Of a DNA stretch of 64,000 nt, positions 47,100-56,060 are shown piece by piece. The DNA comes from an uncultured Pseudomonadales bacterium (lineage in GTDB: Bacteria; Pseudomonadota; Gammaproteobacteria; Pseudomonadales; Azotimanducaceae): assembly GCA_958295875.1 (NCBI GenBank), contig OY282379.1, forward strand, positions 806,001 through 870,000. The letters are read 5' to 3'. Each line of letters begins with the position of its first letter. Position 1 is the first letter of the stretch. The notes below the pieces were generated by a model, which did not search any database, was not told where the DNA came from, and saw nothing but the letters and a program-made list of their open reading frames with translations. The position numbers were made by a program, and so were the translations under genes.

Positions 47100-48347
47100 A
47101 TGGAAGGCCTCATTCAAACCAACTACGCCCTCGACACCTTCTACTTCCTCGTGATGGGTGTCTTGGTGATGTTCATGGCTTGCGGCTTCTCAATGCTGGA
47201 AGCTGGCATGGTGCGCGCCAAGAACACCGCCGAAATCCTCACCAAGAACGTGGCGCTGTACGCCATCGCATGCATCATGTACCTGCTCGTCGGCTACAAC
47301 ATCATGTACATCGACACCGGCAGCGTGATGCCGAGCTTCGGTGCGCTGATCGGCATGGAGAACACCGCCGACGAGATCGTCGCCGGCACGGCGGGCGGCG
47401 TCGCCACCGACCACTCCGAGCGTTCGGACTACTTCTTTCAGGTGGTGTTCGTGGCCACCGCCATGTCCATCGTCTCCGGCGCGGTGGCGGAGCGCATGAA
47501 GCTGTGGGCGTTCCTCGGCTTCGCGGTGGTGATGACCGGGCTCATCTACCCGGTGCAAGGCATGTGGACATGGGGCGGCGGCTGGCTCAGCGAAGCCGGT
47601 TACTCAGACTTCGCCGGCTCTGGCATCGTCCACATGTGCGGCGCCGCGGCCGCGTTGGCCGGCGTCTTGCTCCTTGGGCCGAGAGCCGGCAAATACCGCG
47701 CCGACGGCCAAGTGAACGCCATTCCCGGTTGCAACATGCCGCTCGCCACCCTAGGCATGTTCGTGCTCTGGTTCGGCTGGTTCGGCTTCAACGGTGGTTC
47801 CGAGCTCAAGCTCTCCAACGTGGATGAAGCCAACGCGGTGGCGCAGGTGTTCGTCAACACCAACATCGCCGCTTGCGGCGGGCTGGTCGCGGCGCTGGTG
47901 CTGGCGCGCCTCTGGTTCGGCAAGGCAGACCTGACGATGGCGCTGAACGGCGCCCTCGCGGGCCTCGTCGCCATCACCGCAGACCCGCTGTCCGCCTCGG
48001 CGTTCTGGTCGATGATCATCGGCGCCGTTGGCGGCTTGCTGGTGGTCGGCTCGATCGTGCTGCTCGACAAGTGGCGCATCGACGATCCCGTGGGCGCCAT
48101 CAGCGTGCATGGCGTGTGCGGCATCTGGGGCATCCTCGCCGTGCCGCTGAACAATGGCGACGCCACCCTTGCTGGGCAATTGGTCGGCATCGCGGGCATC
48201 TTCGGTTGGGTGTTCGTTGCGAGCCTCATCATCTGGTACGTGTTGAAGGCGACGGTCGGCATCCGCGTCTCTGAAGAGGAAGAGGCGTCTGGCGTCGATT
48301 TGTCCGAAACCGGCATCGAGGCGTATCCGGAGTTCGCCCAAAGCTAG
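47100..48347 (+). CDS. amtB: Ammonium transporter
   Basis: 415 residues, 11 membrane segments. The conserved pore histidines are in SGIVHMCGAAAAL and ISVHGVCGIWG. WFGWFGFNGGSE and CGFSMLEAGMVRAKN are family signatures. Ammonia channel controlled by GlnK. ATG 47100 is preceded by CAGGAGA nine bases earlier. The C-terminal tail is acidic, a common feature of the GlnK-contact region. Confidence 0.95.
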   Translation: MEGLIQTNYALDTFYFLVMGVLVMFMACGFSMLEAGMVRAKNTAEILTKNVALYAIACIMYLLVGYNIMYIDTGSVMPSFGALIGMENTADEIVAGTAGGVATDHSERSDYFFQVVFVATAMSIVSGAVAERMKLWAFLGFAVVMTGLIYPVQGMWTWGGGWLSEAGYSDFAGSGIVHMCGAAAALAGVLLLGPRAGKYRADGQVNAIPGCNMPLATLGMFVLWFGWFGFNGGSELKLSNVDEANAVAQVFVNTNIAACGGLVAALVLARLWFGKADLTMALNGALAGLVAITADPLSASAFWSMIIGAVGGLLVVGSIVLLDKWRIDDPVGAISVHGVCGIWGILAVPLNNGDATLAGQLVGIAGIFGWVFVASLIIWYVLKATVGIRVSEEEEASGVDLSETGIEAYPEFAQS

Positions 48348-48482
48348 CCACCACCTGCGGCGGGGTAAGGGTGCCCTCGTGGCCCCCTGCCCCGCCAATC
48401 CTTGGCGGCGCGTCCGGTGATGTCCCCGCGCCGCCCAACCTTCCCCACTCGCCCTGCCCGCGTCACGGCCAGCCCCGTTGGC

Positions 48483-48488
48483 TACAAT
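48483..48488 (+). promoter_or_regulatory. -10-like element, leaderless arrangement
   Basis: TACAAT with eight bases before the thrC ATG, so the transcript would start at or just before the start codon. No ribosome site is visible. Confidence 0.45.
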
Positions 48489-48496
48489 CCGCCGCC

Positions 48497-49858
48497 ATGC
48501 GCTATGTCAGCACCCGCGGCGCCACGCCGCCGATGCCCTTCCAAGATGCCGTGCTCACGGGGCTGGCCCCAGACGGCGGCCTGTTGGTGCCGCAAACCCT
48601 GCCGGACTTCCGCGGCCGCTTGGCGGCATGGCGAGACCTGTCGTTCGTCGAACTCGCCGTTGCCGTCTTGCAAGCGTTCGCGGACGACATGCCGCGGGAA
48701 ACCCTCGAGCGCATCGCCGCGGAGGCTTACGCGACCTTTGACCACCCGGAGGTGACGCCGCTCGTCGAGGTAGGGCCCCTGCATGTGCTGGAGCTCTTCC
48801 ACGGCCCCACGCTCGCCTTCAAGGACATCGCGCTGCAGCTGCTTGGGCGCCTGTTCGAGCATGTGACGGCCGCGCGCGGGGAGCGCCTCAACGTGCTCTG
48901 CGCCACCAGCGGCGACACCGGCAGCGCGGCCATCGCCGGCGTGAAGGGACGCGCCAACATGGGCATCTTCGTGCTGTACCCAGACGGCCGCACCAGCCCC
49001 TTGCAGGCGTTGCAGATGACTACCGTGGCCGATGCCAACGTGCATTGCTTGGCCATCGACGGCAGCTTCGACGATTGCCAGCGCATCGTGAAAGCGATCT
49101 TCAACGATTTGGACTTCAAGGCGCGGCACTGCCTTGGCGCCGCCAACTCGGTGAATTGGGCGCGGGTGCTCGCGCAGGCTGTGTACTACATCCACGCGGC
49201 GCTGCGCTTCGATGCGCCGGTGTCGTTCAGCGTGCCGACCGGCAACTTCGGCAACATCCTGGCCGGCTACTTGGCGCGGCGCATGGGCGCCCCCATCGAC
49301 AAACTGGTGCTCGGCACCAACGCCAACGACATCCTCGCCCGCTTCTTCCATACCGGCGAGTACCGGCTCGGCACGGTGCAGCGCACCATCAGCCCATCCA
49401 TGGACATTCAGGTGGCGAGCAACTTCGAGCGCTTTGTCCATTACCACTTGGGTGGCGACGCCGTCGCGCTGCGCACTTTCATGTCCACCTTCGCGGACTG
49501 CGGCGCCGCCAAGTTGGACGGCGGGGCGCCGGCCGATGAGGGCATCCTCGCCGTCGCCATCGACGAGGCTGAGACGAAGGCGACAATGGCGAACTTGCAC
49601 AGCCGCCACGGCTACATCGCAGACCCGCACAGCGCCGTGGGCATCGCCGCGGCGCACCGGTTTCCCGCGTGCCGTCCCGTCGTGTGCTTGGCGGCGGCGC
49701 ATCCGGCGAAGTTCCCGGACACCGTTGACGCCGCCGTCGGCCGCGCCGCGGCCCGTCATCCAGCCCTTGATGCCTTGGTCGGCAAGCCGCAACGCAAGAC
49801 GCGCCTCGCGCCGGACGTGGCCGCGGTGAAGGATTTCATTGCCGCCCACGCGGGTTGA
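48497..49858 (+). CDS. thrC: Threonine synthase
   Basis: 453 residues. N-terminal MRYVSTRG is the standard start. PLP lysine in LAFKDIALQLLG (around residue 112), SGDTGSAAIAG phosphate/PLP loop, GNFGNILAGY, and TNANDILARF are present. Converts O-phosphohomoserine to threonine. Followed by a hairpin and a convergent cluster. Confidence 0.94.
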   Translation: MRYVSTRGATPPMPFQDAVLTGLAPDGGLLVPQTLPDFRGRLAAWRDLSFVELAVAVLQAFADDMPRETLERIAAEAYATFDHPEVTPLVEVGPLHVLELFHGPTLAFKDIALQLLGRLFEHVTAARGERLNVLCATSGDTGSAAIAGVKGRANMGIFVLYPDGRTSPLQALQMTTVADANVHCLAIDGSFDDCQRIVKAIFNDLDFKARHCLGAANSVNWARVLAQAVYYIHAALRFDAPVSFSVPTGNFGNILAGYLARRMGAPIDKLVLGTNANDILARFFHTGEYRLGTVQRTISPSMDIQVASNFERFVHYHLGGDAVALRTFMSTFADCGAAKLDGGAPADEGILAVAIDEAETKATMANLHSRHGYIADPHSAVGIAAAHRFPACRPVVCLAAAHPAKFPDTVDAAVGRAAARHPALDALVGKPQRKTRLAPDVAAVKDFIAAHAG

Positions 49859-49874
49859 CGGGGCGTTCGCCCCG
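49859..49874. terminator. Hairpin between convergent thrC and yigB
   Basis: CGGGGC-GTTC-GCCCCG, starting one base after the thrC stop and 16 bases from the yigB stop; it could serve both directions. No T-run. Confidence 0.45.
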
Positions 49875-49889
49875 AGGCCGGCAGTTTAG

Positions 49890-50579
49890 CTAGGCCAGCC
49901 GCCGCAACACTTCCGGCAGTTCGGGCAGCGCCGTGATGGTGGCATGGGCCGCCACCGTTTCCTGGCTGCCGTCGTAATTCGCCCAGATGGCGCGCATGCC
50001 CACCGCGCGCGCGCCCTGCATGTCATGGATCGGGTGATCGCCGACATGGGCCGCCGCTGCTGCCGGCACCCCAGCCCGCTGCAACGCCGCCTCGAACATG
50101 GCCGGATGCGGCTTGCTCGCGCCCACATCCGCGGCCGTGAAGCCGAACGAGAAGTAGCGATCCAAGCCCAAGCGCTCGAAATCCGCATTGCCGTTGGTGA
50201 GCGCGCCTAGCTGGTAATGCGCGGAGAGCACCGCAAGCGTCTCCAACGCGCCGTCGTAGTAGCGCACTTGATGGCGCATGTGTGCGAACACCTCAAACGC
50301 TTCGTCCGCGCAGCGGCTCGCATCCGTCGCCGCCATGCCGCCACCGGCGAGGGCGCGCCGCAGCACTTCCTTTCTGAGTTCTGTCATGTCGTGGAGGATG
50401 TCCGGCCGCTCTCGCGCCACCGCCTCGCGCAGCGCCCACATGGTGTCGCGGTTGACGCGCTCGCCAAAGCCCGGCACGCGCTCGACGAGCCAGCCGCGCA
50501 TGGCGGTTTCCGCCCGCCGAATCACTTCGTCCGTCTCCCACAGCGTGTTGTCGAGATCGAACGTGACCACCTCGATCAT
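49890..50579 (-). CDS. yigB: HAD-family phosphatase YigB-like
   Basis: 229 residues. HAD motifs: DLDNTLW (nucleophile and acid Asp), LGALTNGNAD, the Lys in GASKPHPAMF, and VGDHPIHDMQGARAVGM. YigB-type phosphatases act on FMN and other phosphoesters. ATG 50579 overlaps the xerC stop (ATGA), and the xerC-yigB order is conserved in gammaproteobacteria. Confidence 0.9.
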   Translation of the reverse strand: MIEVVTFDLDNTLWETDEVIRRAETAMRGWLVERVPGFGERVNRDTMWALREAVARERPDILHDMTELRKEVLRRALAGGGMAATDASRCADEAFEVFAHMRHQVRYYDGALETLAVLSAHYQLGALTNGNADFERLGLDRYFSFGFTAADVGASKPHPAMFEAALQRAGVPAAAAAHVGDHPIHDMQGARAVGMRAIWANYDGSQETVAAHATITALPELPEVLRRLA

Positions 50580-51547
50580 GTGTCCGGCGCTTTGGCGCGC
50601 GGGTGCGCGGCGTCGTACACCTTGGCGAGATGCTGAAAGTCCAGATGGGTGTAGATCTGCGTGGTGGAGATGTCCGCATGGCCGAGCAACTCCTGCACCG
50701 CGCGCAGATCGCCGCTGGATTCCAACAGGTGGCTGGCGAAGCTGTGGCGCAGCATGTGCGGGTGCAGCGCATTGGTGCCCAAGTTCGCCACGGACACCTT
50801 CTTCAGGCGCTGCTGCACCGTGCGGGCGCTGATGCGCTTGCCGGCGCGGCCCGTGAAGAGCGGGGCGTTGGGCGCGAGGTCTGCGCGGGTGGCGAGCCAC
50901 GCCTCGAGGGCGGCCACCGCCGGCGCCCCCAAGGGCGCCACGCGCGTCTTGTTGCCCTTGCCGGTGACGGTGACCAGCCCGTTGGCAAGGTCGAGGTCTT
51001 TGAGGTCGATGCCGACGAGTTCTGCCAACCGCACCCCCGCCGAGTAGAGGAGCTCCAACATGGCCCGATCGCGCACCGCGAGGGGGCCGGTCGGCGCGTC
51101 GACAAAGAGCCGGGCAGCGCTATCGATGTCCAGCGCCTTCGGCAACGGCTTGTCGCGCTTTGGCGCGGCCACGCCACCGGCCGGGTTCGCCGGCACGATG
51201 CCGCGCCCCGCCAAGAATGCAAAGAAGCTCTTGATGCTCGACAGTGCCCGGCCAATGCTGCGCGGCGACCGACCGCGCCCACGCAGGTGCGCCAGAAACG
51301 CCCGCACATGATGCGGTGCGCAGTCCCGCCAATCCGCCAAGCCGGCATGTTCGCCAAACGCCGCGAGGTCGCGCCGATAGGCGCTCAAGGTGTGGGGCGA
51401 GGCGCGGCGTTCGTAGCGCAGATAGTCGAAGTACTGGCCGACGAGGCCGCCGGCTTCGTCTGGAGTGGTTTTCTGGTGCGCACTGCCGGCCCCATCCAGC
51501 GGCGGGACGCCAACGGCGCCGGCTTGGCGGCTAGCTGGATGCGTCAC
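50576..51547 (-). CDS. xerC: Tyrosine recombinase XerC
   Basis: 323 residues. N-terminal SAM-like core binding (YFDYLRYERRASPHTLSAYR) and catalytic domain. Catalytic residues: Arg (SAGVRLAEL), Lys (GKGNKTR), His-x-x-Arg (HMLRHSFASH), His (LLGHADIS) and nucleophile Tyr (TQIYTHLD). Resolves chromosome dimers at dif with XerD. GTG 51547 overlaps the dapF stop (GTGA); the longer open frame upstream is antisense overlap with dapF. Confidence 0.94.
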   Translation of the reverse strand: MTHPASRQAGAVGVPPLDGAGSAHQKTTPDEAGGLVGQYFDYLRYERRASPHTLSAYRRDLAAFGEHAGLADWRDCAPHHVRAFLAHLRGRGRSPRSIGRALSSIKSFFAFLAGRGIVPANPAGGVAAPKRDKPLPKALDIDSAARLFVDAPTGPLAVRDRAMLELLYSAGVRLAELVGIDLKDLDLANGLVTVTGKGNKTRVAPLGAPAVAALEAWLATRADLAPNAPLFTGRAGKRISARTVQQRLKKVSVANLGTNALHPHMLRHSFASHLLESSGDLRAVQELLGHADISTTQIYTHLDFQHLAKVYDAAHPRAKAPDT

Positions 51548-52389
51548 GCTCGAATCTGCCCTTCGAAGACCTGCGTGGCGGGCCCCACCATGCTGATGGC
51601 GCGACCATGGCCGGGCCAGCGGAGCTTGAGCTCGCCGCCCAGCAACGAAAGCGTCGCCTGGGGCGCCAAACGCCCGCACAGGTTGCCCGCCACCATCGCG
51701 GCGCAAGCGCCGCTACCGCACGCTTGCGTTTCGCCGACGCCCCGTTCGAAGACGCGCAGGCGCGCGAAGCCCGGCTCGACGACTTGCAGGAAACCCACGT
51801 TGACGCCCTCTGGGAACGCGCCGCACCCTTGAATGGCGGCGCCCAAGTCGGCAACGGGCGCGTTGACGATGTGTTCCACGAACACCACGGCATGGGGATT
51901 GCCGACAGAGACCGGCACCACCGTCACTGTTTGACCGCCGACGCAGAGATCGTGGCTCAAGCCATTCTCTTGGGCTTGCCCAAGTTGCGGGCAGAACGGC
52001 ACCCGCGCCGGTTCAAGGCACGGCACGCCCATGTCCACCTGCACTGCGTCGTCGTCGAGCAGCCGTGTGTGGATGAGGCCGGTCGACGTCTCCAAGGTGA
52101 GGCAGCGCTTCGGCGTGAGCTGATGATCTCGGGCGAAGCGGGCCAGACAACGCGCCCCGTTGCCGCATTGTTCCGCTTCGCTGCCGTCCGCGTTGAAGAT
52201 GCGGTAGCGAAAGTCTGCCTCTGGGCTGGTCGGCGGCAGCGCCGCAAGCAGCTGGTCGAACCCGACGCCGGTGCGCCGGTCTCCCCAGCGGCAAATGCTG
52301 CGACGGTCCAGTTCGGCGCCTTGGGTGACGAGATCCACGACCATGAAGTCGTTGCCGAGGCCGTGCATCTTGGAGAAACGCAGCTTCAT
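51544..52389 (-). CDS. dapF: Diaminopimelate epimerase
   Basis: 281 residues. The two catalytic cysteines are in AEQCGNGARC and GETQACGSGACA. GLGNDFMVVD and VGNPHAVVFV are signatures. Converts LL- to meso-diaminopimelate for peptidoglycan and lysine. ATG 52389 (MKLRFSKMHG) is preferred to GTG 52401. TATAAT on the minus strand at 52451-52446 could provide its own promoter. Confidence 0.94.
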   Translation of the reverse strand: MKLRFSKMHGLGNDFMVVDLVTQGAELDRRSICRWGDRRTGVGFDQLLAALPPTSPEADFRYRIFNADGSEAEQCGNGARCLARFARDHQLTPKRCLTLETSTGLIHTRLLDDDAVQVDMGVPCLEPARVPFCPQLGQAQENGLSHDLCVGGQTVTVVPVSVGNPHAVVFVEHIVNAPVADLGAAIQGCGAFPEGVNVGFLQVVEPGFARLRVFERGVGETQACGSGACAAMVAGNLCGRLAPQATLSLLGGELKLRWPGHGRAISMVGPATQVFEGQIRA

Positions 52390-52445
52390 TTCGCTCGGCA
52401 CGGCGCGCTCATGTCACCGCGCAGCCTCAAGCCCGTCGTGCCGCC

Positions 52446-52451
52446 ATTATA
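52446..52451 (-). promoter_or_regulatory. -10 element upstream of dapF
   Basis: TATAAT on the minus strand, 57 bases before the dapF ATG and after the lysA stop; no clear -35. Would allow dapF-xerC-yigB expression independent of lysA. Confidence 0.4.
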
Positions 52452-52546
52452 CCGTTGCGGTGGTAGTGCCCCTTCTGTCTCTCCACGCCGCCCCTTCTCC
52501 TCCTCCGCGCACCCTGCCCCCGGCTCGGCGAAGGAGGGACACAGGC

Positions 52547-53824
52547 TCACGGCATCTCGTCACCCGCATCTGGCAGCCCGACCTCAAGCGCGAGTTGATC
52601 GCGCAGCGTCTCGCGGCGCCGGATGACGCGGAAGGCGCCATCCGCGACTAGCACTTCCGCCGCCCGGCGGCGAGCGTTGTAATTGGAACTGAGCGCCATC
52701 CCATAAGCGCCCGCGCCGCGCACCGCCAACAAATCACCTTCGCTGAGGGCAAGGCGCCGCCCGGTGCCGAGGAAGTCTCCGGTTTCGCAAACGGGGCCGA
52801 CAACATCCCACAGCCGCGGCGTTCCTTGTTCACCTTGCGGATCCGCCACGGGCTCAATGTCATGCCAGGCTTGGTAGAGCGCGGGGCGCAGCAAATCGTT
52901 CATGGCGGCATCGACGACGGCGAAACTGCGGTGGCCTGGCGCGGGCGCGGGCTTTAGGTACTCCACGCGCGTGAGCAGGGCCCCAGCGTCTGCAACCAAG
53001 TAACGGCCCGGCTCCACCGCCAGCCGCAACCCGCGTTCAGCCACCCGCGGCGCGACGACCGTGCCCAGGGCATCGACGTTGAACTCGTCCTCGTCCCGAT
53101 AGCGCACGCCGAAGCCGCCGCCCAAGTCCAAGTGTTCAAGGCGGATGTCCGCCGCCGCCAAGGCGTCCACGACGCCGAGCAGCCGCTCCAGCGCCGCGAC
53201 GTAGGGGCCCATCGCGCTGATCTGCGAGCCGATGTGGCACGCGATGCCGATGGGGTGCAGCACGGGCGAAGCGGCCGCATGGCGATACATGTCGAGGGCC
53301 TGCGCCTCCGGCACGCCGAACTTGTTCTCCTTCAAGCCGGTGGAAATGTATGGATGCGTGCCGGCGTCCACGTCAGGGTTGACGCGCACCGCAATCGGCG
53401 CGACGGCGCCCAAGAGCCGCGCCCTCGCCTCTAGGCGGGCGAGTTCGCCCAAGCTCTCCACGTTGAAGCAGCCGATGCCGGCCTTCAGCGCAAAATCCAA
53501 CTCCGGCGTGGATTTGCCGACGCCAGAGAAAACGGTGTCCGCCGCGACGCCGCCAGCCCGCAAGACACGCTCCAGTTCGCCGCCGGAAACGATGTCGAAC
53601 CCGGCGCCGAAGCGCGCCAGCAGCTGGAGGATGGCGAGATTGCCGTTGGCCTTCACCGCGTAGTGGATGCGCCCGCCACCCGGCGCCAAGGCGCGCTCAA
53701 GGCGTGCGTAGCGCGCCGCGACGACGGCTTGGGAATAGACGTAGACGGGGGTGCCGAGGGCTTCGGTGATGGCGCTTAAGGCAACGCCATCGACGTGAAG
53801 CTCGTGGTCGACGCGGGCGTACAT
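52547..53824 (-). CDS. lysA: Diaminopimelate decarboxylase
   Basis: 425 residues. PLP Lys in HYAVKANGN (around residue 53), HIGSQI, HLDLGGGFG, EPGRYLVADAG, and the catalytic Cys in GPVCETGDFL are present. Final step of lysine synthesis. The 5' end overlaps the 3' end of lptM by 49 bases in another frame. Confidence 0.95.
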   Translation of the reverse strand: MYARVDHELHVDGVALSAITEALGTPVYVYSQAVVAARYARLERALAPGGGRIHYAVKANGNLAILQLLARFGAGFDIVSGGELERVLRAGGVAADTVFSGVGKSTPELDFALKAGIGCFNVESLGELARLEARARLLGAVAPIAVRVNPDVDAGTHPYISTGLKENKFGVPEAQALDMYRHAAASPVLHPIGIACHIGSQISAMGPYVAALERLLGVVDALAAADIRLEHLDLGGGFGVRYRDEDEFNVDALGTVVAPRVAERGLRLAVEPGRYLVADAGALLTRVEYLKPAPAPGHRSFAVVDAAMNDLLRPALYQAWHDIEPVADPQGEQGTPRLWDVVGPVCETGDFLGTGRRLALSEGDLLAVRGAGAYGMALSSNYNARRRAAEVLVADGAFRVIRRRETLRDQLALEVGLPDAGDEMP

Positions 53825-53916
53825 GCGGCGCGCGGCTCCTCAGGCAGATGCAGCGGCCCCTTCTGGCCGCAACTGGCGACAAAGAGCGCGAGCGCCGCGG
53901 CGAAGAACCAGCGCAT
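53776..53916 (-). CDS. lptM: Small lipoprotein LptM (YifL)
   Basis: 46 residues. Signal sequence RWFFAAALALFVAS followed by the lipobox Cys and CGQKGPLHLPEE, the conserved LptM motif. LptM assists maturation of the LptD/LptE lipopolysaccharide translocon. It stands directly before lysA, its usual position. The C-terminal 16 codons overlap lysA. Easily missed because of its size. Confidence 0.88.
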   Translation of the reverse strand: MRWFFAAALALFVASCGQKGPLHLPEEPRAACTPASTTSFTSMALP

Positions 53917-54008
53917 GGACCTCACAGCTCCGAATGGCGACGCCATTCTACCGTGCCTGCGCCCGACGCCACTTGCCGCGCCATCGCCGCTTCAAGTAGG
54001 GTTTCCGC

Positions 54009-54182
54009 ATGTCTGCCGATGGTTCGCAACCCGCCCGTCGCGTCGGCGCGCCACCGCCGCTGGAAAATGGCGACCGCTTGCCACGCTGCGAGTTCGAGCG
54101 CCGCTACGACGCCGCGATGGTTTGCTCAAGGCGGGGCGACGGACGACCGATGAGCCCACCTTGGCCACCCAGTTCGGCGTGA
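54009..54182 (+). pseudogene. Uma2-family nuclease-like 5' remnant
   Basis: From ATG 54009 the frame contains PPPLENGDRLPRCEFERRYDA, which matches the N-terminal PLENGDRLTR-EFERRY block of Uma2/DUF820 proteins (PD-(D/E)XK fold). The nuclease core is missing. Downstream (about 54150-54230) a different frame reads LATQFGVSTDMIVWRL, which recalls the end of ImmA/IrrE-type regulators, so this is a patch of fused gene scraps. Confidence 0.55.
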
Positions 54183-54364
54183 GCACCGACATGATCGTCT
54201 GGCGGCTTCGAACCACCGGAGTACTGCGGCAACTTCGGTGGCAACCGCCACAGCCGCGGCAGGGAACGCTGCGCAACGACCGTCCACTGGTTGCTCCCAA
54301 AACCACTAGAGCCGCCAAAACAACATCATTGTCAGGAAAACGCCAATCGCCGGGGGGCGAGTGA

Positions 54365-54568
54365 GTGGCCACCTACAGGCAAATCCAAGATTGGGTAAAG
54401 GCGAATCACCGCTTCGTGCCCAAAACGTGCTGGATCGCCCATTGCAAGGAATGCGCTGGATTCAAGGTAAAGCCCGCCCCGAATCGTGCCGGCGATCGGG
54501 CGCATCCATGCCCGCCCGACAAGCGCCTTGTCATCATGGCCGCGTTTCGCCACTTCGGCATGATGTGA
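54365..54568 (+). CDS. Small conserved protein of unknown function
   Basis: 67 residues from GTG 54365: begins ATYRQIQDWVKANH, continues VPKTCWIAHCKE and APNRAG, and ends PCPPDKRLVIMAAFRHFGM. This small protein is widespread in bacteria, often beside mobile or defence genes, but its function is unknown. A purine-rich GGGGGGCGAG stretch lies just upstream. The Trp-Ile-Ala-His and Cys residues are the most conserved positions. Confidence 0.8.
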   Translation: MATYRQIQDWVKANHRFVPKTCWIAHCKECAGFKVKPAPNRAGDRAHPCPPDKRLVIMAAFRHFGMM

Positions 54569-54643
54569 CGCCGCTCGCCCCCTAGACTGGCGCCATGCAC
54601 TCGCGTAGCGTGACGGCTTCCTAACGAGGGTGCCTTGCCGACG

Positions 54644-56047
54644 ATGGCCGACGACGATCTGTGTTTCCAATCCGCGGTGGCGTTGCGGCGCCTGATGGAC
54701 GCCCGCGAAGTGAGCGCGTTGGAAGTGCTCGATGCCCACATCGCGCGCATCGAGCGCTACGACGGCGGGCTGAACGCCATCGTGACGCGCTGCTTCGACG
54801 CCGCCCGCGAGCAGGCACGGGCCGGTGGGCTCAGCGGGCCGCTGGCTGGGCTGCCCGTCGCGCACAAGGACTTGACGGCCACCGCCGGGCTTACCACCAC
54901 TTACGGCTCGCCGCTCTTTGCCGAGAACGTGCCGCAGGAAGATTCGCTCTTGGTTTCACGCATCAAGGCCGCTGGGGCGGTGACCATCGGCAAAACCAAC
55001 GTCCCGGAGTTCGGCGCCGGCTCGCAAACCTTCAACCGCGTCTTCGGCTCCACGCGCAATCCCTATGATCCCTCGCGCACCTGCGGCGGCAGCAGTGGCG
55101 GCGCCGCCGCGGCGCTGGCCGCCCGCTTCATTCCCATTGCGGACGGCAGCGACGCCGGCGGCTCGCTGCGCAATCCAGCCGCGTTCTGCAATGTGGTGGG
55201 GTTCCGTCCTTCGCCGGGGCGCGTCCCTTTCGGCGCTAGCGAAAATGCGGCCTGGTCGGACATCGGCACGCAAGGGCCCATGGCGCGGAACGTGGACGAT
55301 CTGGCGTTGCTCCTTTCCGTGATCGCCGGGCCGGACGCCGCGGTGACCAACGCCCTGCCGGAGCCAGGCGACACGTTCCGCAGCGTGGAACCCGCCCGCC
55401 TGGGCGACCTCACCATCGCCGTCACCGAGGACTTCGGCGGCCTGCCGGTGGCCGCGCCGATCCGCGAGCGCATCCGCGCGCTTGCCGGCGAGTTGGAGCA
55501 AGCCGGCGCCACGGTAGTGGAGGCCACGCCCGACCTCGCGGACGCAACGCGCATCTTCCACATCCTGCGTGCGGAGCGCTTCCGCGCCCGCTTCAGCCGC
55601 ATGCCGGCCGCGCACAAGGAAGAACTCAAGGACACCATCCTCTGGAACGCCGCCGCCGGCGAAGCGCTCACCCATGACGACATCGATTGGGTGCCGGCGG
55701 CGCGGTCGCGGCTGGTGGAGCGAGTGGCACGGTTCTTCGAGCGCTTCGACCTGCTCATCGGCCCGACGACGCAGGTGCTGCCATTCGACGTTGAAACCGA
55801 TTGGGTGCGCGAAATCGCCGGCCAAACCATGACCACCTACATCGAGTGGATGCAGAGCTGCAGTTGGATCACCGCCACATGCGCCCCGGCGCTCTCGCTC
55901 CCGTGTGGTTTCACGGACGGCCTCCCCGTGGGTGCCCAGCTGATCGCGCCGCTGCGGCAGGACGCTTCGCTATTGGCCGCGGCCAAGGCACTCGAAGACA
56001 TCGTCGGCTCGGCGCAAGTGGCGCCAGAGTTGGAAGCGGACGCTTAA
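54644..56047 (+). CDS. Amidase (amidase signature family)
   Basis: 467 residues. Ser-cisSer-Lys triad: Lys in PVAHKDLTAT (around residue 76), cis-Ser in CGGSSGGAAAA (around 151), and nucleophile Ser in GSDAGGSLRNPA (around 175). Cytoplasmic hydrolase of small amides; no GatB/GatC neighbours, so not the tRNA amidotransferase subunit. ATG 54644 is preferred; TTG 54635 is possible. Confidence 0.9.
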   Translation: MADDDLCFQSAVALRRLMDAREVSALEVLDAHIARIERYDGGLNAIVTRCFDAAREQARAGGLSGPLAGLPVAHKDLTATAGLTTTYGSPLFAENVPQEDSLLVSRIKAAGAVTIGKTNVPEFGAGSQTFNRVFGSTRNPYDPSRTCGGSSGGAAAALAARFIPIADGSDAGGSLRNPAAFCNVVGFRPSPGRVPFGASENAAWSDIGTQGPMARNVDDLALLLSVIAGPDAAVTNALPEPGDTFRSVEPARLGDLTIAVTEDFGGLPVAAPIRERIRALAGELEQAGATVVEATPDLADATRIFHILRAERFRARFSRMPAAHKEELKDTILWNAAAGEALTHDDIDWVPAARSRLVERVARFFERFDLLIGPTTQVLPFDVETDWVREIAGQTMTTYIEWMQSCSWITATCAPALSLPCGFTDGLPVGAQLIAPLRQDASLLAAAKALEDIVGSAQVAPELEADA

Positions 56048-56060
56048 GCCAACGCGCGCC

